A stretch of DNA of 64,000 bases from Streptomyces camponoticapitis (GTDB lineage Bacteria; Actinomycetota; Actinomycetes; Streptomycetales; Streptomycetaceae): positions 62,001-126,000 of the forward strand of contig NZ_BMMV01000003.1 of NCBI RefSeq assembly GCF_014646115.1, in the 5' to 3' direction. The position numbers and the translations under genes are program-made. Numbering within the stretch: the first letter of the stretch is position 1; the number at the start of each line of letters is the position of its first letter. Of this stretch, positions 33,763-44,156 are shown piece after piece. A model generated the notes under the pieces. The model did not search any database. It worked only from the letters and a program-made list of their open reading frames with translations, and was not told where the DNA came from.

Positions 33763-35373
33763 CTACCTCGTGACGCCCTCGATGGTGCCGGGATCTCCCG
33801 CGCCGCCATCGGTCGTTCCGGTGGTGGTGCCCTCCGCGTCGCCGCCCTCGGTGGTCCCCTCCGCCGTTCCCTCCGAGGTGCCTTCGCTGGTGCCCTCCGT
33901 CGCGCCCTCCGTGGCACCTTCGGAGGTGCCCTCGGTGTCGCCCTCCGTCGCGCCCTCGTCGTCGCCCGGATCCGGCGTGGACGGCGTGTCCGACGGCTTC
34001 TCGGACGGCGTCGGCTCCTCGCTCGGGGTGTTGTCCGTCGGGTACTCCGGCTGCTGGTTGCCGCCCGTCGAGGTGGACTCCTCCTCCTCGGACGGCGTGG
34101 CCTCGTCGTCCGACTTCGTCGGTTCCTCGCTCGGCGTGGTGGACGGGCTCTGCGTGGTCTTCTGGTCTTCCTTGTTCCCGGTGTCCGTGCCGGCCATGTT
34201 GTTCAGCGCGTACGCGGCGCCCGCCAGGATCGCGATCACGGCCAGCACGGCGAACAGCCACATCTTGCCCCGGCCGCCGCCCCCGTTGCCGTGGTGGCCG
34301 CCGTCGTAACCGCCGTCGTTCGGGTTCTGCGGCGGCAGCAGCGGGCGCTGCGCGGTGTCGCCGTGCGGCGGGTGACCGAGCACGCTCGTGGCGGCGACGC
34401 CCATCGCCGGGGTGCCGCCCTCGTGCATGTCGACGGGGCCGGTGTTCCAGGTGCCGACGTGGCTGCCCTGCTGCTGGAGCATCTGCATGCCGTACTGGAC
34501 CAGGCCGCGCATCTCCTCGGCGCTCTGGAACCGGTCGTCCGGGTCCTTCGCGAGCGAGCGCATGACCAGCCCGTCCAGCTCCGGCGGCACCACGTCCGAG
34601 ACCTCGGACGGCGGGACGGGGATGTCCTGGACGTGCTGATACACCACGGAGAGCGGCGTCTCGCCGGTGAACGGCGGGCGCAGCGACAGGAGTTCGTAGA
34701 GCAGACAGCCCGTGGCGTACAGGTCGGACCGGTGGTCGACGGCCTTGCCGAGTGCCTGCTCGGGGGAGAGGTACTGCGGCGTGCCCATGACCATGCCGGT
34801 CTGGGTCATCGTCGACTGCGCGCCGTGCAGGGCACGGGCGATGCCGAAGTCCATCACCTTGACCGCGCCGCCGTGCGTGATGATCACGTTCGCGGGCTTG
34901 ATGTCGCGGTGCACGATGCCGTGCTGGTGCGAGTACGCGAGCGCTTCGAGCACACCGGAGACGATGATCAGCGCCTGTTCCGGCGGCGGCGCCTCCGCGT
35001 TGAGGAGCAGATCGCGGATCGTGCGGCCCTCGACGAGCTCCATGACGATGTACGGGACGGTCTGGCCGCCCACGACATCTTCACCGGAGTCGTACACCGC
35101 CACCACGGCGTGGTGGTTGAGACCGGCCACCGACTGGGCCTCGCGGGTGAAGCGGGCCTTGGAGACCGGGTCCTCGGCGAGATCGGAGCGGAGCAGCTTG
35201 ACGGCCACGGTACGGCCGAGCCGGACGTCCTCCGCCGCGTACACCTCCGCCATCCCGCCCCGGCCGAGGCGGTACGTCATCCGGTAACGGCCGTCGCCGA
35301 CCAGCCCGCCGACGCCCCATGAGTCCGCAGCATCAGGCACTCCGCCGCCGCCTGCTTCGGGTTCGGGTGCCAT
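33763..35373 (-). CDS. Transmembrane Ser/Thr protein kinase with repetitive acidic outer tail
   Basis: This 536-residue eukaryotic-like (Hanks-type) kinase has a kinase domain at about 30-290 with all key residues: glycine loop LGRGGMAEVY, VAVKLL, catalytic HRDIKPANV, DFG and activation loop TQTGMVMGTPQYLSPEQ. A juxtamembrane linker is followed by one helix (about 377-397, MWLFAVLAVIAILAGAAYAL). The roughly 140-residue outside part has no PASTA domain but is Ser/Thr/Glu-rich and ends in TEGxSEGx repeats. It is divergent from a second kinase. The repeat tail may reach through or bind the cell wall. Confidence 0.95.
   Translation of the reverse strand: MAPEPEAGGGGVPDAADSWGVGGLVGDGRYRMTYRLGRGGMAEVYAAEDVRLGRTVAVKLLRSDLAEDPVSKARFTREAQSVAGLNHHAVVAVYDSGEDVVGGQTVPYIVMELVEGRTIRDLLLNAEAPPPEQALIIVSGVLEALAYSHQHGIVHRDIKPANVIITHGGAVKVMDFGIARALHGAQSTMTQTGMVMGTPQYLSPEQALGKAVDHRSDLYATGCLLYELLSLRPPFTGETPLSVVYQHVQDIPVPPSEVSDVVPPELDGLVMRSLAKDPDDRFQSAEEMRGLVQYGMQMLQQQGSHVGTWNTGPVDMHEGGTPAMGVAATSVLGHPPHGDTAQRPLLPPQNPNDGGYDGGHHGNGGGGRGKMWLFAVLAVIAILAGAAYALNNMAGTDTGNKEDQKTTQSPSTTPSEEPTKSDDEATPSEEEESTSTGGNQQPEYPTDNTPSEEPTPSEKPSDTPSTPDPGDDEGATEGDTEGTSEGATEGATEGTSEGTSEGTAEGTTEGGDAEGTTTGTTDGGAGDPGTIEGVTR
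33800..33965 (-). repeat. Short tandem repeats in the kinase outer tail
   Basis: The 3' end of the kinase gene is built of 9-12-bp units coding EGTSEG/ATEGATEG/GTSEGTSEG. Such tracts are prone to length change by slippage. Confidence 0.65.
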
Positions 35374-35756
35374 CAGTCCTCGCCGTCGTATCTGTCCGCT
35401 CCGCCGCGCGTGGGTGCGGGGTCAGCGGTGGTGCCTGGGATGGATGAAGGTGTGGGACCAGGAGCCGCTACGAATCCTGGTTGTTGCTGTGCCGGTCACG
35501 CTACAGCCTTCGCGCGGCACGCCGATCGGAGATGGACCGGTCATCAAACCCGGTACGCCTGCGCACCGGCAAATTCCATGCGTTTCCTGTAACGCTTCCG
35601 AGACGCTTGTTGTGCGTAGGGTCACGGAACGGGCACCCCGCTTGACGTGTCAGGGCCCTGCGGCAGACTTGGCCCGTAAATACGGGAGCATGTGAGCACG
35701 GATCAGCGCGAAGCACTGACATCACCGCGTCGCCGCGCCGAGGGGGAAGCACAGTC
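35374..35756. promoter_or_regulatory. Divergent promoter region of two Ser/Thr kinases
   Basis: This 383-bp region has no gene on either strand. TTGACG (35642-35647) with CAGACT (35664-35669) at 16-bp spacing is a fair housekeeping-type promoter facing the rightward kinase. Several lower-GC tracts lie at 35560-35640. No promoter for the leftward kinase was placed. Confidence 0.45.
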
Positions 35757-37385
35757 ATGAGCCACGACGGCGCACAGGGCCGCTACGCGGGCGGTTCGGT
35801 CGCGGGCGGCCGGTACCAGCTTCGCGACCTTCTCGGCGAGGGCGGTATGGCGTCCGTCTACCTCGCGTACGACGCGGCTCTCGACCGGCAGGTCGCCATC
35901 AAGACGCTCCACACCGAGCTGGGCCGCGAGCAGTCCTTCCGCGAACGCTTCCGGCGCGAGGCCCAGGCTGTCGCGAAACTGTCGCACACCAACATCGTCT
36001 CGGTCTTCGACACCGGTGAGGACGAGCTGGACGGCTCGCTCATGCCGTACATCGTCATGGAGTACGTGGAGGGGCAGCCGCTCGGCTCCGTACTCCAGTC
36101 GGACATCCAGCAGTACGGCGCGATGCCGGCCGACCGCGCGCTGAAGGTGACGGCGGACGTGCTCGCCGCACTGGAGACCAGCCACGAGATGGGCCTGGTC
36201 CACCGCGACATCAAGCCCGGCAACGTGATGATGACCAAGCGCGGCGTCGTCAAGGTGATGGACTTCGGCATCGCGCGGGCCATGCAGTCGGGCGTCACGT
36301 CGATGACGCAGACCGGCATGGTCGTGGGCACGCCGCAGTACCTCTCCCCCGAGCAGGCGCTGGGGCGCGGCGTCGACGCCCGCTCCGACCTGTACTCGGT
36401 CGGCATCATGCTCTTCCAGCTGCTGACGGGCCGGCTGCCTTTCGAGGCGGACTCGCCGCTGGCGATCGCGTACGCGCATGTGCAGGAGGAGCCGGTCGCG
36501 CCCTCCTCCATCAACCGCTCCATCACTCCCGCGATGGACGCGCTCGTCGCACGGGCGCTGAAGAAGAACCCGAACGAGCGGTTCCCGAGCGCCGCCGCGA
36601 TGCGCGACGAGTGCGCGCGGGTGCTGCCGCAGGGCCACACCGGTGCCCCGGTGATCGTCCAGGGCGCCCCGTCGGTGAGCGGCGCGGGCGTGGGCTCTGC
36701 GGTCTTCCCGCCGGTCGACCAGGGGACGCAGCCGCCGCACGGCGGCGTGCAGACGCCGTACCAGCCGGGGGCGTACGGCCCGCCGACACCGGCGCAGATG
36801 CAGACACCGCCGCCCACGTACGGCTACCCGCCGCAGCCCACGCCGGGCTACCAGACCCCGTCCCCCTCGTACTCGATGTCGCCGCAGCCCCCGATGGGCC
36901 CGGGCCAGGGCGGGCACGTCGGCCACGGCGGCGGTGCAGGCAACGGGGGCGGCAAGCGGAACATGCCGGTGATCGTCGGCTCGATCGTGGTCGCGGTCGC
37001 GGCGATCGCCGGTCTGACGTTCGCGCTCACGCAGGGCGGCGACGACGAGAAGGGCGGGACGGAGTCGAAGCCCAGCGGCTCGGCCGTCGAGGGCCACCGG
37101 CCGCCGGAGCGCTACCGGACGATCGATCCGGAGAAGTGCTCGGAAGCCTCGGAGGACGGGGTGGACCCGACGAAGGTCCAGGCACCCGACCTTCGTTACA
37201 AGGACATCCTCTCGGTGAAGGACTGCCTGACGGCCGCGGGGTGGACCTGGGCCGAGGTCAAGGAAGTGGACGACGGCGCCCAGGCGGAGGGCATCGTCGT
37301 CGAGCAGTACCCGCGCCAGGGCGCGGCCGTTCTCCCCAAGGACCAGGAGTTCGAACTGAAGATCTCGACCGGCAACGCCGGCTAG
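35757..37385 (+). CDS. Transmembrane Ser/Thr protein kinase with PASTA-like outer domain
   Basis: This 542-residue Hanks-type kinase has a kinase domain at about 18-285 (LGEGGMASVY, VAIKTL, HRDIKPGNV, DFG, TQTGMVVGTPQYLSPEQ). A Pro/Gln/Tyr-rich linker (about 300-395) precedes a single helix (about 403-424, IVGSIVVAVAAIAGLTFAL). The outside part (about 430-542) carries one PASTA-like unit near the end (CLTAAGWTWAEVKEVDDGAQAEGIVVEQYPRQGAAVLPKDQEFELKIS, about 490-540), the type that can sense peptidoglycan or lipid II. ATG 35757 follows AGGGGGAAG. A small exported protein gene begins 10 bp after its stop. Confidence 0.95.
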   Translation: MSHDGAQGRYAGGSVAGGRYQLRDLLGEGGMASVYLAYDAALDRQVAIKTLHTELGREQSFRERFRREAQAVAKLSHTNIVSVFDTGEDELDGSLMPYIVMEYVEGQPLGSVLQSDIQQYGAMPADRALKVTADVLAALETSHEMGLVHRDIKPGNVMMTKRGVVKVMDFGIARAMQSGVTSMTQTGMVVGTPQYLSPEQALGRGVDARSDLYSVGIMLFQLLTGRLPFEADSPLAIAYAHVQEEPVAPSSINRSITPAMDALVARALKKNPNERFPSAAAMRDECARVLPQGHTGAPVIVQGAPSVSGAGVGSAVFPPVDQGTQPPHGGVQTPYQPGAYGPPTPAQMQTPPPTYGYPPQPTPGYQTPSPSYSMSPQPPMGPGQGGHVGHGGGAGNGGGKRNMPVIVGSIVVAVAAIAGLTFALTQGGDDEKGGTESKPSGSAVEGHRPPERYRTIDPEKCSEASEDGVDPTKVQAPDLRYKDILSVKDCLTAAGWTWAEVKEVDDGAQAEGIVVEQYPRQGAAVLPKDQEFELKISTGNAG

Positions 37386-37395
37386 ATCAATCGCC

Positions 37396-37827
37396 TTGCG
37401 CAAACGACTGTCCAGCCTTGTTGTCGCCGGTGCGGCAGCCGCCGCCATCATCCCCGCCGCCGCTTCTCCGGCGGCGGCGGCGGTGAACGCCGTGGGCGCC
37501 TCGTGCAGCGTCACGGGCGCATCGGGAAGTGGCTCCTGGGTATTCGCCAGCCGTACCCAGCTCAACAGCGTCAGCCTCAGGATCACGGACACCTCGGCCG
37601 ACGGCCACCATGTGGCGATCCAGCTCCAGACCGTGCAGGGGTCGGGCGCGACACACCTGTGGCCGCTGCACCACGAGTACGGCGGAAACGGCGCCTCGCA
37701 CACCTGGAACACCACGGCCACCGACTCCCTCGGCATCAAGTACGCCTACATCGAGGCGTTCGTGATGGAGGGCGGCAGCGTGATCCGGTCCTGCGGTGAC
37801 AGTTCGATCACCAACCCGTACTACTAG
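37396..37827 (+). CDS. Exported small protein of unknown function
   Basis: This 143-residue protein with a signal peptide (RKRLSSLVVAGAAAAAIIPAAASPAAAAV, cleavage near residue 29) matures to a small, neutral beta-rich secreted domain (SGSWVFASRTQLNSVSLRITDTSADGHHVAIQLQ) with two Cys that could pair. It begins at TTG 37396 ten bases after the kinase stop, with no clear ribosome binding site, so translation is probably coupled to the kinase. The function is not recognised; the position suggests a partner or ligand for the kinase outside the cell. Confidence 0.7.
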   Translation: MRKRLSSLVVAGAAAAAIIPAAASPAAAAVNAVGASCSVTGASGSGSWVFASRTQLNSVSLRITDTSADGHHVAIQLQTVQGSGATHLWPLHHEYGGNGASHTWNTTATDSLGIKYAYIEAFVMEGGSVIRSCGDSSITNPYY

Positions 37828-37994
37828 AATCCCGGCCGGCCGCCTCTGGCAACGTTCCGGCCTTTTCACGACCGCCCGGCACACCGTGTGTGCCGGGCGT
37901 TTCGTCTCTCCGGCGGGCGCGCGTCAACTCCGCGTACCGGAGGCCGCACGGCCGAGATGCCGCTTCTGTCACCGCATGTGACGCTGAGTCGGTG

Positions 37995-38648
37995 ATGTCA
38001 CGGCTCCACGCACGGCTCCGTTCCTCCCGCGCGATCGTGGTCGCGATCGCGGTCATACTCGCCTCTCTCCTGTCGGGCGCGCCGCTCGCGTACGCCGAGG
38101 ACCGCCGAGCCCCGCGCGCCGAGCCGTCGCGTTCCCCGAGTGCCGGTTCCTCGCTCGCGGGGAACGAGGCCGGACAGGGCCGGCCGCGGCCGGGGCGGCC
38201 GAGCGCGAGTGGCGAGGCGTCGTCGTCGGCCGCCGTCACCTCCTCCGCCTACCTCACCGTGCCGATGTCGCCGAGTGCGACGGGAGGACCTTCGTCCGGT
38301 TCCGCTTCGCCGTCCCACAGCGGTTCCGCCTCGGACTTGGCCACACCGGAGAGCGACAGGAAACCGGAGAGCGAGAGGTCCCCGAAGAGGGAACGCGAGC
38401 GCGAGCGGGACGACTCGGACGAGGATGAACTCGACGACGAAGAGCTCCTGTCGGACGACTCCGAAGCCTCCGAGGAAGGGCCCGCCCCACCCCGTACACC
38501 CCCTGGGGACGCCTCCGCGCAGGAGCAGAGCAGCCAGGCCGTCTCCGAGCCCGTCGCCCGCGCCGTCCCCGCACTGACCCTCGGCGTCGGCATGGCGCTG
38601 ATGGGACTCGGTATCGGTTTTCTTGGTCTACGGCTGCGGCGACGCTGA
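37995..38648 (+). CDS. Ser-rich acidic surface protein with C-terminal membrane anchor
   Basis: This 217-residue protein starts at ATG 37995 (MSRLHARLRSSRAIVVAIAVILASLLSGAPLAYAED, signal peptide about 1-36). The mature part is disordered: Ser/Pro/Gly-rich, then a strongly charged run (RERERERDDSDEDELDDEE, about residues 136-155), then a transmembrane helix and basic end (about 192-213, LTLGVGMALMGLGIGFLGLRLRRR), a sortase-like tail shape but without an LPxTG or LAxTG motif. No known family was recognised. The gene stands between the kinase region and the PadR-ABC operon. Confidence 0.65.
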   Translation: MSRLHARLRSSRAIVVAIAVILASLLSGAPLAYAEDRRAPRAEPSRSPSAGSSLAGNEAGQGRPRPGRPSASGEASSSAAVTSSAYLTVPMSPSATGGPSSGSASPSHSGSASDLATPESDRKPESERSPKRERERERDDSDEDELDDEELLSDDSEASEEGPAPPRTPPGDASAQEQSSQAVSEPVARAVPALTLGVGMALMGLGIGFLGLRLRRR

Positions 38649-38790
38649 CGCCGGCCAACCGGCCGCCCCCTACACACCGCCTCTGACCTGCGTGTTCACC
38701 GCCCTTGTACATCCCACGTCACTCTTACCTCCTCCTTACGACGGACCCGCGACGTCCCTCTCAGGGCCCTTGCCGCCATGGCCATACCGG

Positions 38791-38808
38791 GTATACATAC
38801 TGAGTATG
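38791..38808 (+). promoter_or_regulatory. PadR operator overlapping the padR start codon
   Basis: CATACTGAGTATG (38796-38808) is a palindrome whose last three bases are the ATG start, preceded by the small palindrome GTATAC (38791-38796). Many PadR proteins bind ATAC-N-GTAT-type sites, so autorepression of this PadR-ABC operon is likely. TATACAT also looks like a -10 box. Confidence 0.6.
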
Positions 38809-39501
38809 TCGATCCGCCACGGGCTGCTGGCCCTCCTCGAATCGGGACCGCGCTACGGCTCTCAGCTCCGTACGGAGTTCGAATCCCGTACCGGCGCCAC
38901 CTGGCCCCTGAACGTCGGCCAGGTCTATACGACCCTCAACCGTCTGGAGCGCGACGGCATGGTCGTCCAGGACGGTGAGGACGACGCCGGCCACGCGCTC
39001 TACGTGATCACGGACGCCGGCCGTGAGGAGCTGCGGAACTGGTTCCGGTCACCGGTCGACCGGCGCAGTCCGCCACGCGACGAACTCGCCATCAAACTCG
39101 CGATGGCCGTCGGCGCACCCGGGATCGACATCCGCGACGTGATCCAGTCGCAGCGCCACCACACCGTGCAGGCGATGCAGGACTACACGCGGCTCAAGGC
39201 CCAGGCCACCGACGTCTCGCCGGACAACCGCGACGACGTGGCGTGGCTGCTCGTCCTCGAACAGCTCATCTTCCAGACCGAGGCCGAGGCGCGCTGGCTC
39301 GACCACTGCGAGGCCCGGCTCGTCCGGCTCTCGCTGATGAACACGCAGAAGGAGAAGCAGCGGAGGAAGGAACAGGAGGGCGCCGCCGACGCGGCGGGCG
39401 ACGGGACCGACGGTCAGATCCGGCCGGCCGACCCCGCGCCGACGGGGGAGAAGCCCTCGCCCGCCTCCCGGGTCGGCCTCGGCCGCTCCCGAAGCCGCTG
39501 A
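38806..39501 (+). CDS. PadR-family transcriptional regulator
   Basis: This 231-residue regulator has an N-terminal winged helix (about 1-85; HGLLALLESGPRYGSQLRTEFE, VGQVYTTLNRLERDGMV) and a C-terminal helical dimerisation part (about 90-180). It ends in a charged, low-complexity tail. ATG 38806 sits inside a palindrome. The downstream genes encode an ABC transporter of the MacB/FtsX type, which PadR repressors in actinobacteria often control in response to antibiotics or envelope stress. Confidence 0.92.
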   Translation: MSIRHGLLALLESGPRYGSQLRTEFESRTGATWPLNVGQVYTTLNRLERDGMVVQDGEDDAGHALYVITDAGREELRNWFRSPVDRRSPPRDELAIKLAMAVGAPGIDIRDVIQSQRHHTVQAMQDYTRLKAQATDVSPDNRDDVAWLLVLEQLIFQTEAEARWLDHCEARLVRLSLMNTQKEKQRRKEQEGAADAAGDGTDGQIRPADPAPTGEKPSPASRVGLGRSRSR

Positions 39502-39593
39502 CACCGCGCCGGCACCACCAACGACGTAACCCAGCCACCCCACCCACCCACCTACGCGTCTGCGCACAGATCCGTTCTCAAGGGGGACCACCC

Positions 39594-40330
<737 letters not shown>

Positions 40331-40334
<4 letters not shown>

Positions 40335-43273
40335 AGAACTGGTACCACTCCTGGCGCGCCGCGATCCGCATAGCCCGCCGTGACGCCTGGCGCTTCAAGG
40401 GACGCAGCTTCCTCGTCCTCGCCATGCTCGCCCTGCCGATCCTCGGTGTGAGCGCCGCCGACCTGACGCTGCGCAGCGCCGATCTCACCGCCGCCCAGCA
40501 ACTGGACCGCGATCTGGGGCGCGCCGACGCCCGCGTCTCCGATCCTCATATGGGCGGCGTCCCCCTCATGCAGAACCCCGAGGGTGACAACTACCAGCCG
40601 GTGAAGAGCTACGACGACGAGCCCTGGCCCGAGGGCGAGATGGACGTCACGACGGCCCTCCCGGCGGGCAACGAGTCCCTGGTCGACTCGGAGGGCACGG
40701 CCAAGCTCAGGACGACCCACGGTCTGCTGAGCACCTCGGTCCGGGAGCTGAGGGCGGCGGACCCGATGGCCGAGGGCATCATGGTCCTCGACCGCGGCCG
40801 GTTCCCGCGGGCGTCCGGCGAGGTCGCCGCGACCGACGCCTTCCTGGAGAGCAGCGGTCTCCACGTCGGTTCGAAGCTCACGGCGCGCGGATTCGACACC
40901 TCGTACCGGATCGTCGGCGCGTACGAACTGCCGGACAGTCTGAACACCGCCCAGGTCAACGCGCTTCCCGGCGCCCTGCTGGCCCCGCTCGACAAGGCGC
41001 TGGCCGCCGCGGAGCTGCCCGGCACCCAGATGTCCACCACCTATCTGACCTCGGTCTCCGGCGACGCCGGTTTCACGTGGAACATGGTCAAGGAGGCGAA
41101 CGCCAAGGGCGCCACGGTCATCTCGCGCGCGGTGGTGCTCGACCCGCCGCCGGACTCGGACGTGCCGCTGTACCAGAAGGAGGGCGCGTCCGACTTCGGG
41201 GGCGGCTCCGCCAACGCCACCGAGCTCGCCATCATCAGCACCGTCGTGGGCCTCGCGATGCTGGAGATCTGCCTGCTGGCGGGCCCCGCCTTCGCCGTCG
41301 GCGCCCGCCGCTCCCGCCGGCAGCTCGGCCTGGTCGGCGCCAACGGCGGCGACCGGCACCACATCAGGGCCATCGTCCTCAGCGGCGGTCTGGTGATCGG
41401 CGCGGTCGCCGCCGTGGTCGGTACGGTGCTGGGCATCGTCCTGACCTTCGCGCTCCAGCCGGTGCTCGAAGCCTTCCTGGGCAAGCGCTTCGGCAGCTTC
41501 GACCTGCGCCCGCTGGAGCTGATCGCGATCGCGCTGGTCGCGGTCGTCACCGGCCTGCTGGCCGCGATCGTGCCCGCCGTGACCGCGTCCCGGCAGACCG
41601 TCGTCGCCTCCCTCACCGGGCGCCGTGGCATCCGCAAGAGCAGCAGGGTGCTGCCGGTACTGGGCCTGAGCGCCGTCGTACTCGGCGCGGGCATCGCGCT
41701 GTACGGCTCGACGGCGTCCGACCAGACCATGATCGTCGCAGGCGGCAGCGCGCTCGCCGAGCTCGGCGTCGTGGCCCTGACGCCGGCCCTCGTGGGACTC
41801 TTCGGCCGGATCGGCCGCTGGCTGCCGCTCTCACCGCGGCTCGCGCTACGGGACGCCGTACGCAACCGGGGCCGTACGGCTCCGGCCGTGGCGGCGGTGC
41901 TGGCGGCGGTCGCGGGCACGGTGGCCGTGGCGACGTACACGGCCAGCTCGGACGCCCAGGCCGAGGCCCGGTACGAGCCGGAGCTGCCGTACGGCGCGGT
42001 CGCGGTCCTGTCCCCGGAATCCGCCGCGGACGTCCCGTCGATGCGCGAGGACGCGCAGAAGGTGCTTCCGACGGAGGTACGGGCCGATGTGGACCGTGTC
42101 GTGGTCGGCAAGAAGAGCTGCTCCTCCTACGGAGACGGCGACGAGTGCGGACGGTACGAGATCGTCACGCCCAAGGCGTACGAGTGCCCGCTCTGGGCGT
42201 ACGGCGAGACGGACGAGGACCCGTCGGAGAAGTTCTCCAAGGCCGAGAGGCGCAAGCTCGCCAAGGACTGGCGCTGCGAACAGGGAGGCACCGGCCTCGG
42301 CAGCGTCGGGGGCGAGATCCTGGTCGGTGACGACAAGCTGCTCAAGGTGCTGGAGATCAACAATCCGGAAGCGAGCGAGGCGCTGGCGAACGGGCGCGCG
42401 GTCTCCTTCAGCAAGCGGATCTTCACCCCCGAGGGCGCTGCCGATGCCGGCAAGGGCGGGGCGAAGGGCGGCGCCGTGGCCGCGCCCAAGGGCGGCCTGA
42501 ACGGGACGATCGATGTCCGCGTCGTCAGCGCCGCGCAGATGAAGGAGGCGGAATCGGCGGGCGAATCGGATGCCGAGAAGCAGCCGGGCACCGTCAAGAA
42601 GCTCCCCGCCCACCAGTTCTCGGGCAGCGAGAACGCGTACGGCGTCACGGTGATCGTGCCTCCGGACGCGGCCGAGAAGGCGGGCATGACGACCGTCCCG
42701 TTCGGTTCCTTCTTCACCACCGAGAAGCTGCCGAGCGACGCGCAGCAGCAGAAGCTCGCCGGCGAGCTCGACAAGACGGGCAGCGACCCCTGGCTGACCA
42801 TCGAGAAGGGCTTCGTCCCCGAGAACAGCGCCACGCTGCTGGCGCTCGCCGTCTTCGCGGGGCTGATCACCATCGGCGCCGCCGGTATCGCCACGGGCCT
42901 CGCCCAGGCCGACGCCGAGGCCGACCTGAAGACGCTCGCGGCCGTCGGGGCGCCGCCCAGGGTCCGCAAGGCACTGAGCGGTTTCCAGTGCGGGGTGGTG
43001 GCCGCGATGGGTGTCGTACTCGGCTCGGCGTCGGGGATCCTGCCCGCCGTCGGGCTGCGCTTCACCGAACGCCGCGCGGAGGACCTGATGTACGCGCGGA
43101 TGATGGACGAGGGATGGTCCAGCGGGGAGGAGGCCACGGCGCCCTTCGTGCCGGTGGTCATCCCGTGGGAGACGCTGGGCGTCCTGCTCGTCGTGGTCCC
43201 GCTCGGCGCGGCGGTTCTCGCCGCGCTGGTCACCCGCTCGCGAGGCGCTCTGGCGCGCAGGGCGGCGATCTGA
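40331..43273 (+). CDS. ABC transporter permease, FtsX/MacB-like, long form
   Basis: This 980-residue permease has an N-terminal helix (about 28-48, LVLAMLALPILGVSAADL), a first outside domain, three helices (about 295-420) and a further helix block (about 440-545). A second large outside domain and three final helices (about 835-975, FAGLITIGAAGIATGLAQADAEA, ending VVPLGAAVLAALVTRSRGALARRAAI) follow. The layout is that of duplicated FtsX units in one chain, as in resistance/lipoprotein-type exporters. With the ATPase it may move a lipid, peptide or antibiotic away from the membrane; the substrate is unknown. Confidence 0.92.
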
Positions 43274-43291
43274 CACCGGTCCGCGGGCGCG

Positions 43292-43338
43292 GGTGAGCCC
43301 CCGGCGGAGAGCGATTCGCTTTCCCCCGGGGGCTCACC
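43292..43338 (+). terminator. Hairpin after the ABC permease
   Basis: GGTGAGCCCCCGG (43292-43304) and CCGGGGGCTCACC (43326-43338) pair perfectly across a 21-base loop, before the bpa gene. Confidence 0.75.
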
Positions 43339-43372
43339 TCGCGTCGGTACCCAGGTGCGAGACAATGAAAGT

Positions 43373-43927
43373 ATGGAAATGCCGAGGAACGAACGGTCGC
43401 AGGAGAGCAACCCCCATGTCCTCGTGGTGGGACAGGACGGGATGGCGCTCGGCGGCGGACACGGGGACGACGAGCCGCGCGAGATCCCGGTGACGGAGAT
43501 GGTCGAGCAGCCGGCGAAGGTCATGCGTATCGGCAGCATGATCAAGCAGTTGCTCGAAGAAGTGCGGGCGGCTCCTCTGGACGAGGCGAGCAGGGTACGG
43601 CTCAAGGAGATCCACGCCGGTTCGGTGAAGGAGCTGGAGGACGGGCTCGCGCCCGAGCTCGTCGACGAGCTGGAACGGCTCTCGCTTCCGTTCACCGACG
43701 AGGCCATTCCGTCCGAGGCCGAACTGCGCATCGCGCAGGCTCAGTTGGTGGGCTGGCTGGAGGGCCTCTTCCACGGGATCCAGACGGCGCTCTTCGCCCA
43801 GCAGATGGCGGCGCGGGCGCAGTTGGAGCAGATGCGCCGGGCGCTGCCGCCGGGTGCGTCGCAGGACGACGAGGACGGCGAGGACCCGGGCACGCACGGC
43901 GCGATCCGGTCGGGGCCGTATCTCTGA
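43373..43927 (+). CDS. bpa: Bacterial proteasome activator (Bpa/PafE)
   Basis: This 184-residue DUF2587 protein forms an ATP-independent ring that opens the actinobacterial 20S proteasome and feeds it unfolded proteins. The helical core is about 45-160 (QPAKVMRIGSMIKQLLEEVRAAPLDEASRVRLKEIHAGSVKELEDGLAPELVDEL, within that span), with a disordered start and end. The C-terminus is GPYL, matching the family's Gly-x-Tyr-Leu docking motif that inserts into the proteasome alpha ring. ATG 43373 (MEMPRNERSQESNPHVLVV). It is monocistronic. Confidence 0.93.
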   Translation: MEMPRNERSQESNPHVLVVGQDGMALGGGHGDDEPREIPVTEMVEQPAKVMRIGSMIKQLLEEVRAAPLDEASRVRLKEIHAGSVKELEDGLAPELVDELERLSLPFTDEAIPSEAELRIAQAQLVGWLEGLFHGIQTALFAQQMAARAQLEQMRRALPPGASQDDEDGEDPGTHGAIRSGPYL

Positions 43928-44108
43928 GGCCTCCGCCCGCCTGAGCCACGGGGGTCCCGCGAGCGCGGCCCGTGGACCCCTCGCGAACCGCGATCTGGTT
44001 GACGCCGAACGGGCCGCGGGTCGCGTTCGGCTTCTTTGCCAAGGTCGCGACCGGTCCCGACCAGTTCGGACCGAGCTGCCCACCCGCTGAGCGAGACCCC
44101 CGGGCTGA

Positions 44109-44140
44109 GGTCGGTCTCCGGAGGTTCTCGGAGACCGACC
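44109..44140. terminator. Hairpin between bpa and the quinone oxidoreductase
   Basis: GGTCGGTCTCCG (44109-44120) pairs with CGGAGACCGACC (44129-44140) across 8 bases, between convergent genes. Confidence 0.75.
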
Positions 44141-44156
44141 GGAGTGCCCGCGGGTG

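Noticed and set aside
33800-33965. CRISPR-like repeat array
   Set aside because: The repeats are short, contiguous and in frame with a kinase gene, without spacers.
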